A stretch of DNA of 35,146 nt from an uncultured Eubacteriales bacterium (GTDB taxonomy: Bacteria > Bacillota > Clostridia > Oscillospirales > Butyricicoccaceae), in NCBI GenBank assembly GCA_905199135.1, contig CAJKFC010000006.1, positions 1 to 35,146 on the forward strand, in the 5' to 3' direction. The notes under the pieces were generated by a model. It was not told the DNA's origin. It saw only the letters and a list, made by a program, of their open reading frames with translations, and ran no database searches. The position numbers and the translations under genes were made by a program. Positions 16,239-24,295 of this stretch are shown one piece after another; within the stretch, counting starts at the first letter, position 1, and every line of letters starts with the position of its first letter.

Positions 16239-17365
16239 TGTTCCTCAAGCTCCTCCTCTTCGGTCTGCTGTCTAGATATGCTGAGCAGTATGCCCACCTC
16301 GCCCAGAAGCATCATGAGCGATGTGCCTCCGTGGCTGAAAAACGGCAGCGAAACACCCGTTACGGGAATTATTCCGCTGACGACGCATATGTTCATTATG
16401 ACCTGCACCGCTATCTGTGTGGTAATTCCCGTGGCTAAAAGCGTACCGAATTTATCTCTCGCTTTGACCGCGACAAAATATCCCTTTATTATAAATACCG
16501 CAAATATCAGCAGTATAAAAAGAGCCCCTATAAATCCCAGTTCCTCACAGGCCACCGAAAATATGAAGTCGTTGGCAGGCTCGGGGAGATACAAGTATTT
16601 CTGCCTGCCCTGTCCGAGACCCAAGCCCCAAAGTCCGCCCGAGCCTATGGCTATCCAGGACTGCGAAGCCTGCCATCCGCTGCCTCTGAATTCGGAGAAC
16701 GGATCGAGCCAAACCTTGACTCTGGCCATAGCATATGGGTTCATCAGGATGTATCCGACGCCTCCCGCAACTCCCATTATCACGAGGGTCGCCAGATACA
16801 GCACCCTTGTTCCCGCTACAAACATCATCATTCCGGCTGTCACCGACAGGATAACTATAGCCGAAAGGTGCTTCTGCAAAACGAGGGTGGCCACAAAGCT
16901 TGCAAGTATCGCCATGTAAAGGCAGAATCCCCATTTGAAGGTTTTCATTCGTTTTTTGCCCATTTTGCTCATCAGTGTGGCAAAGACGAGAATGAGGGCA
17001 AACTTGGCGATTTCCGACGGCTGAAAGCCGAAGAGCCATCTCTTTGCGCCCTTGACCTCAGTGCCTATAAAAGGAGTCAGGATCATGAGCACCATGGTTC
17101 CGCCGTATATCAGCCAGGTGAATTTCTTGTATATATGGTAGTCGATTTTCGATATGAAATACATGGCTATGACGCCCAAACCGGCGTACATTGCCTGATT
17201 TTTTATGTAATAATAGGGGTCATATTTCATGCTTGCCTTGCTCTGAGCAGTAGCGTAGCCGGCAGAGTACAGAACAATGAGCCCCAGCCCGACCAAAAGC
17301 AGCGTAACGAGAAACAGCGACTGGTCGAGTCCCTTGGGTCTTACTTTTTTGGTGAAATTTCTGAT
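16235..17365 (-). CDS. SEDS-family glycosyltransferase FtsW/SpoVE with apparent ATC start
   Basis: This is a multi-pass lipid II polymerase of the SEDS family, the partner of the class B PBP encoded upstream. About ten hydrophobic segments are present, together with the family motifs PSEIAKFALI, the GSGGLWGLGLGQG region, and VSGIIPVTGVSLPFFSHGG. Homology clearly extends upstream of the first usual start codon (TTG, 17294-17296), because that start would cut the first membrane helix and has no ribosome binding site. Reading back, the frame reaches ATC at 17363-17365, seven bases after GGAGGA, giving 376 residues. The usual alternative is 353 residues from TTG. Whether it serves division (FtsW) or sporulation (SpoVE) cannot be told. 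Confidence 0.85.
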   Translation of the reverse strand: MRNFTKKVRPKGLDQSLFLVTLLLVGLGLIVLYSAGYATAQSKASMKYDPYYYIKNQAMYAGLGVIAMYFISKIDYHIYKKFTWLIYGGTMVLMILTPFIGTEVKGAKRWLFGFQPSEIAKFALILVFATLMSKMGKKRMKTFKWGFCLYMAILASFVATLVLQKHLSAIVILSVTAGMMMFVAGTRVLYLATLVIMGVAGGVGYILMNPYAMARVKVWLDPFSEFRGSGWQASQSWIAIGSGGLWGLGLGQGRQKYLYLPEPANDFIFSVACEELGFIGALFILLIFAVFIIKGYFVAVKARDKFGTLLATGITTQIAVQVIMNICVVSGIIPVTGVSLPFFSHGGTSLMMLLGEVGILLSISRQQTEEEELEEQ

Positions 17366-17381
17366 GTCGTTCTCCTCCCGA

Positions 17382-18356
17382 TCATATCGACAGATAGGTT
17401 ATAACGCACAGCGCCATGGTTATGAGCGAGAATATCATGACTATCTTGTTTTCGCTCCAGCCGCACATCTCGAAATGGTGATGTATAGGCGCCATCTTAA
17501 AGATTCTTTTTCCGCCCGATATCTTAAAGTATGCCACCTGCAAAATGTCCGAAAGAGCTTCGACCACATAGATGAGGCCGACTATCGGAATGAAGAGAGG
17601 GGCGTTTATGGCAAAGGCCATTCCTGCCACGGCTCCGCCCAAAAACAGCGAGCCCGTGTCTCCCATAAATACTTTCGCAGGGAATCTGTTGAATATATAG
17701 AAGGCGAAAAGTCCTCCCAAAAGGGCTACCGCAAAGGAAAGCGGAGCGTTTTCGCCCAAATACATGTATACGAACATGAAAAACGCCGTGACTATTATAG
17801 TCACCGAGGTTGCGAGACCGTCTATGCCGTCAGTGAGGTTTACGGCGTTGACGGTGGCCACAATGGTAAATATCGCAAAGGCCAGATAAAAAGGCCAGCT
17901 TACGCTTATAACCGTGTTGAAAAAGGGTATGTACACCGAAGGCTCGATGTAGCCCATATTTCTCAGCATCGTTACGAATATGGCCGCCGCTCCTATCTGA
18001 AGCAGCAGTTTTTGAAGGGGGGTAAGCCCCGCGTTCTGTTTCTTTTTTATCTTTGTCATATCGTCGACCGCTCCGATGATGCCGAACACAAGGGCAAAGA
18101 CGGCCACAAAGACGCTTGTGGAGAGTATATCCCTGTCGCTGGAGAGCAGCAGCTCGGCCGCGAGAGACACAAACACCGCAAGAATGAATATCCAACCGCC
18201 CATCGTCGGCGTATACTGTTTGGACATGTGCCATGTAGGGCCGTCCTCCAGGATTTTCTGGCCGAATTTCATCTTTTTAAGCTTTCTCACTATGGGCGGC
18301 CCGGATATTACCGCCGTCAAGAAGGATATGACAAACACAATTCCAATATTTTCCAT
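17382..18356 (-). CDS. mraY: Phospho-N-acetylmuramoyl-pentapeptide transferase
   Basis: This 324-residue integral membrane enzyme makes lipid I from UDP-MurNAc-pentapeptide and undecaprenyl phosphate. The family motifs are all visible: EDGPTWHMSKQYTPTMGG near residue 37, the DDMTK aspartates, NLTDGIDGLA, FMGDTGSLFLGG and the HHHFE histidine motif near the C-terminus. The start ATG follows AGGTGGG. The stop is TGA, which shows that TGA is a normal stop codon in this organism. murF and murD, often next to mraY, are absent here. Confidence 0.95.
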   Translation of the reverse strand: MENIGIVFVISFLTAVISGPPIVRKLKKMKFGQKILEDGPTWHMSKQYTPTMGGWIFILAVFVSLAAELLLSSDRDILSTSVFVAVFALVFGIIGAVDDMTKIKKKQNAGLTPLQKLLLQIGAAAIFVTMLRNMGYIEPSVYIPFFNTVISVSWPFYLAFAIFTIVATVNAVNLTDGIDGLATSVTIIVTAFFMFVYMYLGENAPLSFAVALLGGLFAFYIFNRFPAKVFMGDTGSLFLGGAVAGMAFAINAPLFIPIVGLIYVVEALSDILQVAYFKISGGKRIFKMAPIHHHFEMCGWSENKIVMIFSLITMALCVITYLSI

Positions 18357-18383
18357 ACTTTTCCCACCTGTAACTTATTTTTA

Positions 18384-19823
18384 TCACGCGTTTTTCACTA
18401 TATCACGCTCGTTAAAATACTCTTTCTTTCCGCCTCTGTCGAGATACAGCTCATGTCCTTTGCCCAGAAGAATCACCGTGTCTCCCTCTTTTGCAAGACT
18501 CATGGCGTATAAGATCGCGTCTTTTCTCTCCTGTATCATGTCGACTGTACAGTTTTCGGCGTCTTTCGCTCCCTTCAAAGTATCGTAGGCTATCTGAAGG
18601 GGGTTTTCGCTTCTGCTGTTGTCAGAGGTTATTATACATATGTCGGAGTATTTGACCGCTGCTCTTCCCATCTTGGGTCTTTTGGTCTTGTCTCGGTCTC
18701 CGCCGCAGCCGAAAACCGTAATGACCCTGCCCTTTGTTATCTGCCTTGTCATGGACAGCACAGACTCCATTCCCTCGGGAGTGTGGGCGTAATCTATTAT
18801 CACATCAAAAGGCTTTCCGCATTCCACCCTCTCGTATCTTCCGATGACGCTCTTTGCAGTCTTGAGGGCCAGAGCTATATCCGAAAGACCTATGCCGAAA
18901 ATCAGGGCGCAGCCCGCCGCTGCCAAAGAGTTGTAGACGGTGAAAAGTCCCGGCACCGGCACGCTTATCCTTGTGGCGCTGTCTTTCGCGGCCGCCTCAA
19001 ACTCCACCTTATATCCCTTTGTGGCTATATTTTTCGCCGAAAGATCGGCGTTTTCCGACATTGCCGAATAGGTCAGCGTTCTGTGTCTGCCGTCCTTTAC
19101 CAGATCGTTGAAGGTGCCGTCGTCTATGTTTATCACGCAGTAGTCGGCCTGCTCAAAGAGCTTTCTCTTGGCATTTTTATAATTCTCCATATTGGTGTGG
19201 AAATCGAGGTGGTCCTGTGAAAAATTGGTAAACACCGCCGCCTCGAAATGTATGCCGTGAACTCTGTGCTGCTCCATGGCGTGAGATGACACCTCCATGA
19301 CGCAGTATTTGCAGCCCGCGTCGCACATCTCCCTCAAAAGCTTATACACATCGTAGGACTGGGGAGTGGTGTTGGTCGAGACATAGGGTTTGCCTCCCAC
19401 GAGATTCTGATTTGTTCCTATAAGTCCTACCTGAGAAGGATATATGCTTTCAAGTATCTCTTTTATGAAATATGTAGTGCTGGTCTTTCCGTTTGTACCC
19501 GTGACGCCCGCCATTCTCAGCTTTTCGTCGGGTCTGCCGAAAAACTCCTTTGACATCTCGGCCAGAGCCTTTCTCGCGTCTCTCACCACCACAAAGGGCA
19601 CATCACTGTCTTTCGGCACCGTCTCGCATATTACGCACACGGCGCCCTTTTCCAAAGCGCTGTCTATAAAGAAATATCCGTTGGTGCTGTTGCCCTTTAT
19701 GGCGACAAACACATCTCCTTTTTCCACTTTATCCGAATGATATTTTATGTCCTTGATTTCGGTGCCAAGATCTATATTGGCCCTTATTATGTCGGTATTT
19801 TTCAAAAGAGAAGAAAGTTTCAT
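18384..19823 (-). CDS. murE: UDP-MurNAc-tripeptide synthetase MurE, probably meso-diaminopimelate-adding
   Basis: This 479-residue Mur ligase adds the third amino acid of the peptide stem. The ATP-binding loop GVTGTNGKTSTT stands at residues 106-117, followed by the central domain (SSHAMEQHRV) and the C-terminal ligase domain with DNSRSENP. In meso-DAP enzymes this position is DNPR, and the arginine that selects DAP is kept here, so meso-DAP is the likely substrate even though proline is replaced by serine. The ATG at 19821-19823 is eight bases after GAGAGG. A GTG nine bases earlier overlaps that site and is rejected. The stop codon is TGA. Confidence 0.93.
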   Translation of the reverse strand: MKLSSLLKNTDIIRANIDLGTEIKDIKYHSDKVEKGDVFVAIKGNSTNGYFFIDSALEKGAVCVICETVPKDSDVPFVVVRDARKALAEMSKEFFGRPDEKLRMAGVTGTNGKTSTTYFIKEILESIYPSQVGLIGTNQNLVGGKPYVSTNTTPQSYDVYKLLREMCDAGCKYCVMEVSSHAMEQHRVHGIHFEAAVFTNFSQDHLDFHTNMENYKNAKRKLFEQADYCVINIDDGTFNDLVKDGRHRTLTYSAMSENADLSAKNIATKGYKVEFEAAAKDSATRISVPVPGLFTVYNSLAAAGCALIFGIGLSDIALALKTAKSVIGRYERVECGKPFDVIIDYAHTPEGMESVLSMTRQITKGRVITVFGCGGDRDKTKRPKMGRAAVKYSDICIITSDNSRSENPLQIAYDTLKGAKDAENCTVDMIQERKDAILYAMSLAKEGDTVILLGKGHELYLDRGGKKEYFNERDIVKNA

Positions 19824-19858
19824 ATCAGACACCTCTCATTTCGGTATTTATTACAAAG

Positions 19859-19888
19859 CTTTGCAAACGGCAAATGCCGTTTGCAAAG
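19859..19888. terminator. Hairpin between spoVD and murE
   Basis: There is a perfect 14-bp stem (CTTTGCAAACGGCA with its complement) around a 2-base centre, directly after the spoVD stop. On the minus strand no convincing T run follows, so it may be an attenuator, an RNA-processing site or a 3' stabiliser rather than a full terminator within the cluster. Confidence 0.5.
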
Positions 19889-19896
19889 ACAATATC

Positions 19897-22119
19897 TTAT
19901 GTCGCCGCGTTCTGGGTTCTGTCGGACAGCTCTACCGTGACGACGCTGCCCACAGGCACCTCAGTACCTGCCTCCACGCTCTGGCTTCTGACATTGTGGT
20001 TGTTTGTGGGCACAATGCCTCCCGAGCTCATATAGAGGTTAACCCTCGCCAGGGCGTTCTTGGCCTGGGCATAAGTCATACCCGTAAGGTCGGGAACCGT
20101 GACCGTGTTGCTCGGCTTTGCCTCGCCCATATACAGCACTATCTCTACGCTGGGCGGTACCGATGAGCCTGCCGCAGGCATCTGATCGGTGACCGTTGTA
20201 CCAGAGCCGACAACCCTGTAAGTGAAGCCCGACTTGGATAGTTCTGCCGCCGCCGTAGCTTCGTCGCCGCCCACCACATTGGGAACATTGGTGTCCTTGA
20301 CGGCCAGCTCGGCCTCGGTGTATATCGGCTCAACGCCCAGATAGGGCAGAGTATCCTCTATTATCTTTCTTACGACGGGAGCCGCCTGCACACCGCCCGA
20401 GATGGGGTATGAGGTAGGCTGGTCGAGAATTACTATGACAGCGATCTGAGGATCGTCCACAGGCGCCACCGCAAGAAATGAGGTTATGTACTTTTTCTCG
20501 CCTGTAATGGCCTCCTGAAGTTTCTTTTCGGAAGTACCCGTCTTGCCACCCACTCTGTAACCGGGGACATAGGCATTTTTACCTGTACCGTTTGCCACGA
20601 CGCCCTCAAGTATTTTCATCAGGGTTTCCGATGTCTCCTCGGACACCACCTGTCTCACAGGCTCCTTCTCATAGTTTTCCACCACATTTCCGTCTGCGTC
20701 CACAATCTCCTTGACTATGTGGGGCTTCATGAGATTGCCGTCGTTGGCCACAGCCGAAACGGCTGCGAGAAGCTGAATGGGTGTTACCTGGAAGCCCTGT
20801 CCGAAGGCCGATATGGCAAGGTCTACCTCGGTCATGGTCTCTTCGTTATAGTATATGCCTTTTTCCTCGCCGACTACATCTATTCCTGTCTTTTCGGTGA
20901 GGCCGAAGGCCTTGAAGTATTTTGTAAAGGTGTCGACGCCCAAAGTGCGTCCTATTGTTATAAATGCGGGGTTGCAGGAATTTTCGACCGCCTGGGCGAA
21001 TGTCTGTGTTCCGTGACCTCCGTCTTTCCAGCATTTGATCGGCAGGCTCCAACCTGGAACCATAACACTGCCTGTTCAGGTGAAGGTCCAGTTGTCGGAT
21101 ATTATATTTTCCTCCAAAGCCATTGCCGCCGTAAGTATCTTAAATGTAGAGCCGGGGTTATAGGAGTCGGACACTATCTTGTTTCTCCACTGATTGTTGA
21201 GAGCGTCGGAGGTCTCCTGCTTTTTCTCATCTCCCGTAAGGGTATCGAGATACTGCTGCACCTCTTCGTCGGCTATGACAAAGGGTTCATTGGGGTCAAA
21301 CTCGGGAGTGGCCGCCATGGCGAGGATTCCTCCCGTCTTGACATCCATGACTATGCTGGCCACATATTCTTCAACTCCGTTGGCCTCATAGGCCTCCTGT
21401 ATATTCTGTTCAACATAGTGCTGTATGACCTCGTCTATCGTCAGCACAACATTGTTTCCGTCGATGGCGTCCACATAGGTCTCATATGCGAAGGGCATCT
21501 CTTCGCCCTTGACATTGGTGGCCGTTACAAGCCTGCCGGGGGTGCCCTGAAGCTGCTTGTCATAGAGGGCCTCCACTCCGCCGAGACCCTGCTGATCCGA
21601 GCCTACAAAGCCCAAAACATGGGAAGCGAAACTTCCGAAGGGATAGTACCTCTTGGCGTCGGGCACAAGGTATATGGCGGTGGTCTTGCTCTCTTTTACG
21701 AACTCACGCACCTTATCGGCATCCTCTTTCTCGACACCCTTTTTAAGAACGGCGTATGTGGAATCGGCAGTAGCCTTGGCATATATCTCTTCATAGTCCA
21801 TCTGAAGTATTTCCGAAAGTCTTTCGGCTATAAGCTTTGCTTCCTCATCGTCCTCTATCTTGACGGCCTCTATCGTCACCATTTCGGTGCTGGCCGACAT
21901 GGCCAAAGGCTTCATATTGGTATCGTATATGCTGCCTCTCGCCGCCGTTATTGTCTTGTCTCTCGTCTGCTGGTCCTTGGCTTTCGCCGAATACACATCG
22001 TATTCATATATTTGCAGGAAAAAAAGGCGGCAGGCTATGACGATGAAAGCGGCTATGCCGAAAAGCGCCGCTGTCATCAAAATTCGCCTGTACACCCATG
22101 AATCCGCTCTTTTATTCAT
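19897..22119 (-). CDS. spoVD: SpoVD/FtsI-like class B penicillin-binding protein with in-frame TGA at codon 348
   Basis: This is a transpeptidase of 740 residues if codon 348 (TGA, 21076-21078) is read through. One N-terminal membrane helix (about residues 12-32) is followed by the PBP dimerisation domain. The transpeptidase domain has catalytic S324 (STFK), SCN at 381-383 and KTG at 526-528. Two PASTA domains end the protein. The frame is the same on both sides of the TGA and similarity is unbroken. The codon falls in F-T-*-T-G, where clostridial relatives usually have cysteine, shortly before C363 and C382, which match the redox-sensitive pair of Bacillus SpoVD. If TGA stops translation, only the first 347 residues are made and no active enzyme results. 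The ATG at 22117-22119 follows AAGGTG. Confidence 0.85.
21041..21078 (-). promoter_or_regulatory. Possible bacterial SECIS element downstream of the in-frame TGA
   Basis: On the minus strand, 21 nt after the TGA, a 7-bp stem (GGUUCCA at 21061-21055 with UGGAGCC at 21051-21045) closes a GGU loop. A lower 4-bp stem (GGCA with UGCC, 21072-21069 with 21044-21041) stacks on it, with a 7-nt U-rich bulge on the 5' side. Known bacterial SECIS elements have a small apical loop with G in its first two positions 16-37 nt after the UGA, and this hairpin fits. A chance hairpin within coding sequence cannot be excluded. Confidence 0.4.
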
Positions 22120-22145
22120 TTTTTCACCTTTTCCGAAAAATCTGC

Positions 22146-22173
22146 AAAAGAGCAAGAAAGTTACTTCTTGCTC
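22146..22173 (-). terminator. Terminator or attenuator hairpin between ftsL and spoVD
   Basis: There is a 9-bp perfect stem (GAGCAAGAA with TTCTTGCTC) with a 6-base loop, followed on the minus strand by TTTTGC. It lies 26 bases upstream of the spoVD start codon. Confidence 0.55.
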
Positions 22174-22206
22174 CCCTCTGCTAAAATATATTGCTCTTTT
22201 TATGTA

Positions 22207-22213
22207 AATATTC
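22207..22213 (-). promoter_or_regulatory. Possible sigma-E -35 element upstream of spoVD
   Basis: GAATATT on the minus strand matches the Bacillus sigma-E -35 consensus, and spoVD is sigma-E dependent in Bacillus. The -10 region about 13 bases on (CAATATAT) is only a poor match to CATACAnT, so this is tentative. Confidence 0.25.
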
Positions 22214-22629
22214 TAATTGAGATATTCCACAATTATATTGAGCTTTGATATTGCCTGTTCCACTATCTTGGGCACGGTCTCATCGTCCTCCGCCGTCTTG
22301 AGTTTTTCCGGGGAAGTCAGCTCTATATACTGTATCTGACTCTGATCAAGCTTTACCATACCCAGCTCATTTTTTGCCTTGAGCTCTATTTCAGAGAGAT
22401 TGAAGAGCTTTTCCTGCTTTGCCTCGAGAGATTTATATTCACCCTCCAGCGTTTCGAGCTGAGTCTTTTTTGAATAAATCTCCGATGTGAGCTTGGAAAG
22501 CTCCACATAGTTTGATATAATGAAGATGAGCACCAAAAACACACCGAAGCCCACTATGGAATATTCAATTTTTGCAAGACTGCTCTGTTTTCTTCTCGCC
22601 GTCTCGGACTGTCTGTTTTTGCGCTCCAT
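22213..22629 (-). CDS. ftsL: FtsL-like septum protein
   Basis: This 138-residue bitopic protein has a basic cytoplasmic tail, one transmembrane helix (about residues 22-42, YSIVGFGVFLVLIFIISNY) and a coiled coil rich in Leu, Lys and Glu (about residues 45-90). A short hydrophilic tail ends it. This is the layout of FtsL/DivIC proteins, whose sequence is poorly conserved. The position between rsmH and the class B PBP is that of ftsL. The ATG at 22627-22629 follows AAGGAG at six bases. The longer open frame overlapping rsmH is rejected. Confidence 0.82.
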   Translation of the reverse strand: MERKNRQSETARRKQSSLAKIEYSIVGFGVFLVLIFIISNYVELSKLTSEIYSKKTQLETLEGEYKSLEAKQEKLFNLSEIELKAKNELGMVKLDQSQIQYIELTSPEKLKTAEDDETVPKIVEQAISKLNIIVEYLN

Positions 22630-22640
22630 TTCTTTCTCCT

Positions 22641-23576
22641 TTATAGTTTTTCGGCCACCCTCAGCTTTGCGCTTCTCGAACGGGGATTTTCCTCCAGCTC
22701 TTTTTCCGACGCTGTTATGACCTTTTTGTTGATTATTTTTACTATCGGCTTTTTCCCGCAGACACATACGGGAAAATCCTTGGGACATGTGCAAGGCGAT
22801 TCGGCCTTTTGAAACAGCAGCTTCACCAGCCTGTCCTCCAAAGAGTGGAAGCTGATGACGGCTATCCTGCCGCCGCTGTTGAGTATTTCTATACCGTTTT
22901 CAACGGCTTCCTCCACCGAGGAAAGCTCTCGGTTGACCTCTATTCTGACGGCCTGGAAAACCCTTTTTGCAGGGTGCTGTTTTTCCTTTTTAGCCGCAGA
23001 CGGCATCGAGGCTTTTATTATATCCACCAGCTCAAAGGTGGTCTCAACAGGTCTTTCCTGTCTGGCTTTTACGATATTCTGGGCGATTCTTTTGGAGTAT
23101 CTCTCCTCGCCATATTTGAAGAATATCTCGGAAAGCTGTTCCTCCGAATAGGTGTTTATGACATCATAGGCAGAAAAGCTTTCGCTTCTGTCCATTCTCA
23201 TATCGAGCCTTGCGTCGTGCATATAGGAGAAGCCTCTGTCCTTGTTGTCGAGCTGATAGGAGGATACGCCCAAATCGAACAGTATTCCGTCCACTCCGCT
23301 CACGCCCTGTTCCGAAAGCCTCTGCTTCATGTCGGCGAAGTTGCTCTTTATAAAAGTGACTTTACGGAGATGATCCTTAAGTCTCTCCTTTGCCGCAGCG
23401 AGGGCTTCCTCGTCGCGGTCAAAACAAAACAGCCTGCCCTTTTCCGAAAGTCTTTCGGCAATCATCAGGGAATGTCCTCCCGCGCCCGTGGTAGCGTCGA
23501 CATATGTGCCGCATGGCTTTATATCGAGGGCTTCCATGCATTCAAGAGGCAAAACGGATATGTGCTTGAATTCCAT
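22641..23576 (-). CDS. rsmH: 16S rRNA (cytosine-1402 N4)-methyltransferase
   Basis: This 311-residue RsmH (MraW) methylates N4 of C1402 in the 16S rRNA decoding site using S-adenosylmethionine. The N-terminal HISVLPLECMEAL, the SAM-binding DATTGAGGHS (about residues 27-36), FDRDEEAL, and ISFHSLEDRLVK in the C-terminal half are diagnostic. CTCPKDFPVCVCG lies near the end. The start overlaps the mraZ stop as TAATG, so the two are coupled. Confidence 0.95.
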   Translation of the reverse strand: MEFKHISVLPLECMEALDIKPCGTYVDATTGAGGHSLMIAERLSEKGRLFCFDRDEEALAAAKERLKDHLRKVTFIKSNFADMKQRLSEQGVSGVDGILFDLGVSSYQLDNKDRGFSYMHDARLDMRMDRSESFSAYDVINTYSEEQLSEIFFKYGEERYSKRIAQNIVKARQERPVETTFELVDIIKASMPSAAKKEKQHPAKRVFQAVRIEVNRELSSVEEAVENGIEILNSGGRIAVISFHSLEDRLVKLLFQKAESPCTCPKDFPVCVCGKKPIVKIINKKVITASEKELEENPRSRSAKLRVAEKL

Positions 23577-23995
23577 TATCTGGCTCCCCTTTCGACCGCC
23601 GCAACCACATCTTCGTCGGTGACATCTTCGTTATAGGCGTTCCATCTTTCGGCGTCCCATATTTCGGCTCTGTTGGCCATACCCACAACCATTACGCTTT
23701 TTGATATTCCCGCCTTTTCTCTCAGCGACAGCGGTATCACCACTCGGCCCTGGCTGTCGAACTCACAGTCCATGGCATTGGAGAAAAAATATCTCTGTAC
23801 CTTTCTCGAGTCGACCGTATTGGGAAGGGCGAGAATTTTCTCCTCCTCCTTGGCCCAGTTGTCCTCGGAGTAAAGTGCAAGGCAGCCGTCAAGGCCTCTC
23901 GTCATGACGAAATTTTCACCCAGTTCGGCTCGGAATTTTGCAGGAATGGAAAGGCGACCCTTGGCGTCGACATTGTGTCCAAATCTGCCTTTCAT
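23576..23995 (-). CDS. mraZ: Transcriptional regulator MraZ
   Basis: This 139-residue protein has two AbrB-like SpoVT/MraZ repeats. Repeat one has GHNVDAKGRLSIPAKFR (residues 5-21) and repeat two has DSQGRVVIPLSLRE, each with the DxxGR core. MraZ proteins bind repeats in the promoter of their own dcw operon. Matching repeats are present at 24018-24052. The ATG at 23993-23995 follows GGAGGGG. A GTG 27 bases earlier is rejected. It is the first gene of the cluster. Confidence 0.95.
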   Translation of the reverse strand: MKGRFGHNVDAKGRLSIPAKFRAELGENFVMTRGLDGCLALYSEDNWAKEEEKILALPNTVDSRKVQRYFFSNAMDCEFDSQGRVVIPLSLREKAGISKSVMVVGMANRAEIWDAERWNAYNEDVTDEDVVAAVERGAR

Positions 23996-24017
23996 GCCTT
24001 TCCCCTCCTCTCTGTTC

Positions 24018-24052
24018 ACCACCTGCGGCCATTTTATGCCACCTCATGCCAC
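24018..24052 (-). promoter_or_regulatory. MraZ box: four GTGG-type repeats with 10-base period
   Basis: On the minus strand the units GTGGC, GTGGC, ATGGC and GTGGT begin exactly 10 bases apart, between the -10 box and the mraZ start codon. Direct repeats with 10-base spacing are the known binding site layout of MraZ. Binding here would repress the cluster from its own leader. Confidence 0.75.
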
Positions 24053-24064
24053 TTACATACTTTT

Positions 24065-24093
24065 ATTATAAAGAGTAAAGCGTAAAATTGCAA
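24065..24093 (-). promoter_or_regulatory. Sigma-A promoter of the dcw cluster
   Basis: On the minus strand TTGCAA (24088-24093) and a perfect TATAAT (24065-24070) are separated by 17 bases, immediately upstream of the MraZ repeats. Confidence 0.82.
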
Positions 24094-24165
24094 GCCTTTT
24101 TTTAACTTTTTTCCCTGTAATTGCAGTCATTTTTTGCCAATTTTCGACTTTTGCAAACTTTTAAG

Positions 24166-24179
24166 CGTACATCTGTTCG
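24166..24179. promoter_or_regulatory. LexA-box-like sequence
   Basis: CGTACATCTGTTCG matches the Gram-positive LexA site CGAAC-N4-GTTCG at nine of ten core positions. It lies about 70 bases upstream of the dcw -35 box and far from any other start, so its role is uncertain. The rest of 24094-24264 is AT-rich with no other recognisable element. Confidence 0.3.
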
Positions 24180-24260
24180 GTTTTTTACCGGTAGTTTACT
24201 TTGATTTTCAAATCACTTGTCGAAAACTTTTCCACAGCCTGTCAGTTTTTTAGGGAAATT

Positions 24261-24289
24261 AAAAGCAGGTGGGATAAAATCCCACCTGC
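24261..24289 (-). terminator. Terminator after the tepA operon
   Basis: There is a 10-bp perfect stem (GCAGGTGGGA with TCCCACCTGC) and a 5-base loop, followed on the minus strand by TTTTAATTT. It lies seven bases after the stop of the small ORF. Confidence 0.85.
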
Positions 24290-24295
24290 CTTCCG

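Noticed and set aside
17382..19823. General reassignment of TGA to an amino acid as the explanation of the internal TGA
   Set aside because: mraY, murE, rluD and ppa all end with TGA at the expected protein ends, so TGA is a normal stop codon here.
19897..21063. The C-terminal part of spoVD as a separate gene starting at ATG 21061-21063
   Set aside because: This ATG has no good ribosome binding site, and the fragment would lack the catalytic STFK serine. Similarity extends upstream of it to the TGA.
20719..22101. A 460-codon open frame on the plus strand opposite spoVD
   Set aside because: It is a shadow frame without recognisable domains. The spoVD frame is coherent on both sides of the TGA.
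22630..22794. Long N-terminal extension of ftsL overlapping rsmH
   Set aside because: There is no ribosome binding site at its start and the sequence is low-complexity shadow of rsmH. The ATG at 22627-22629 has AAGGAG.
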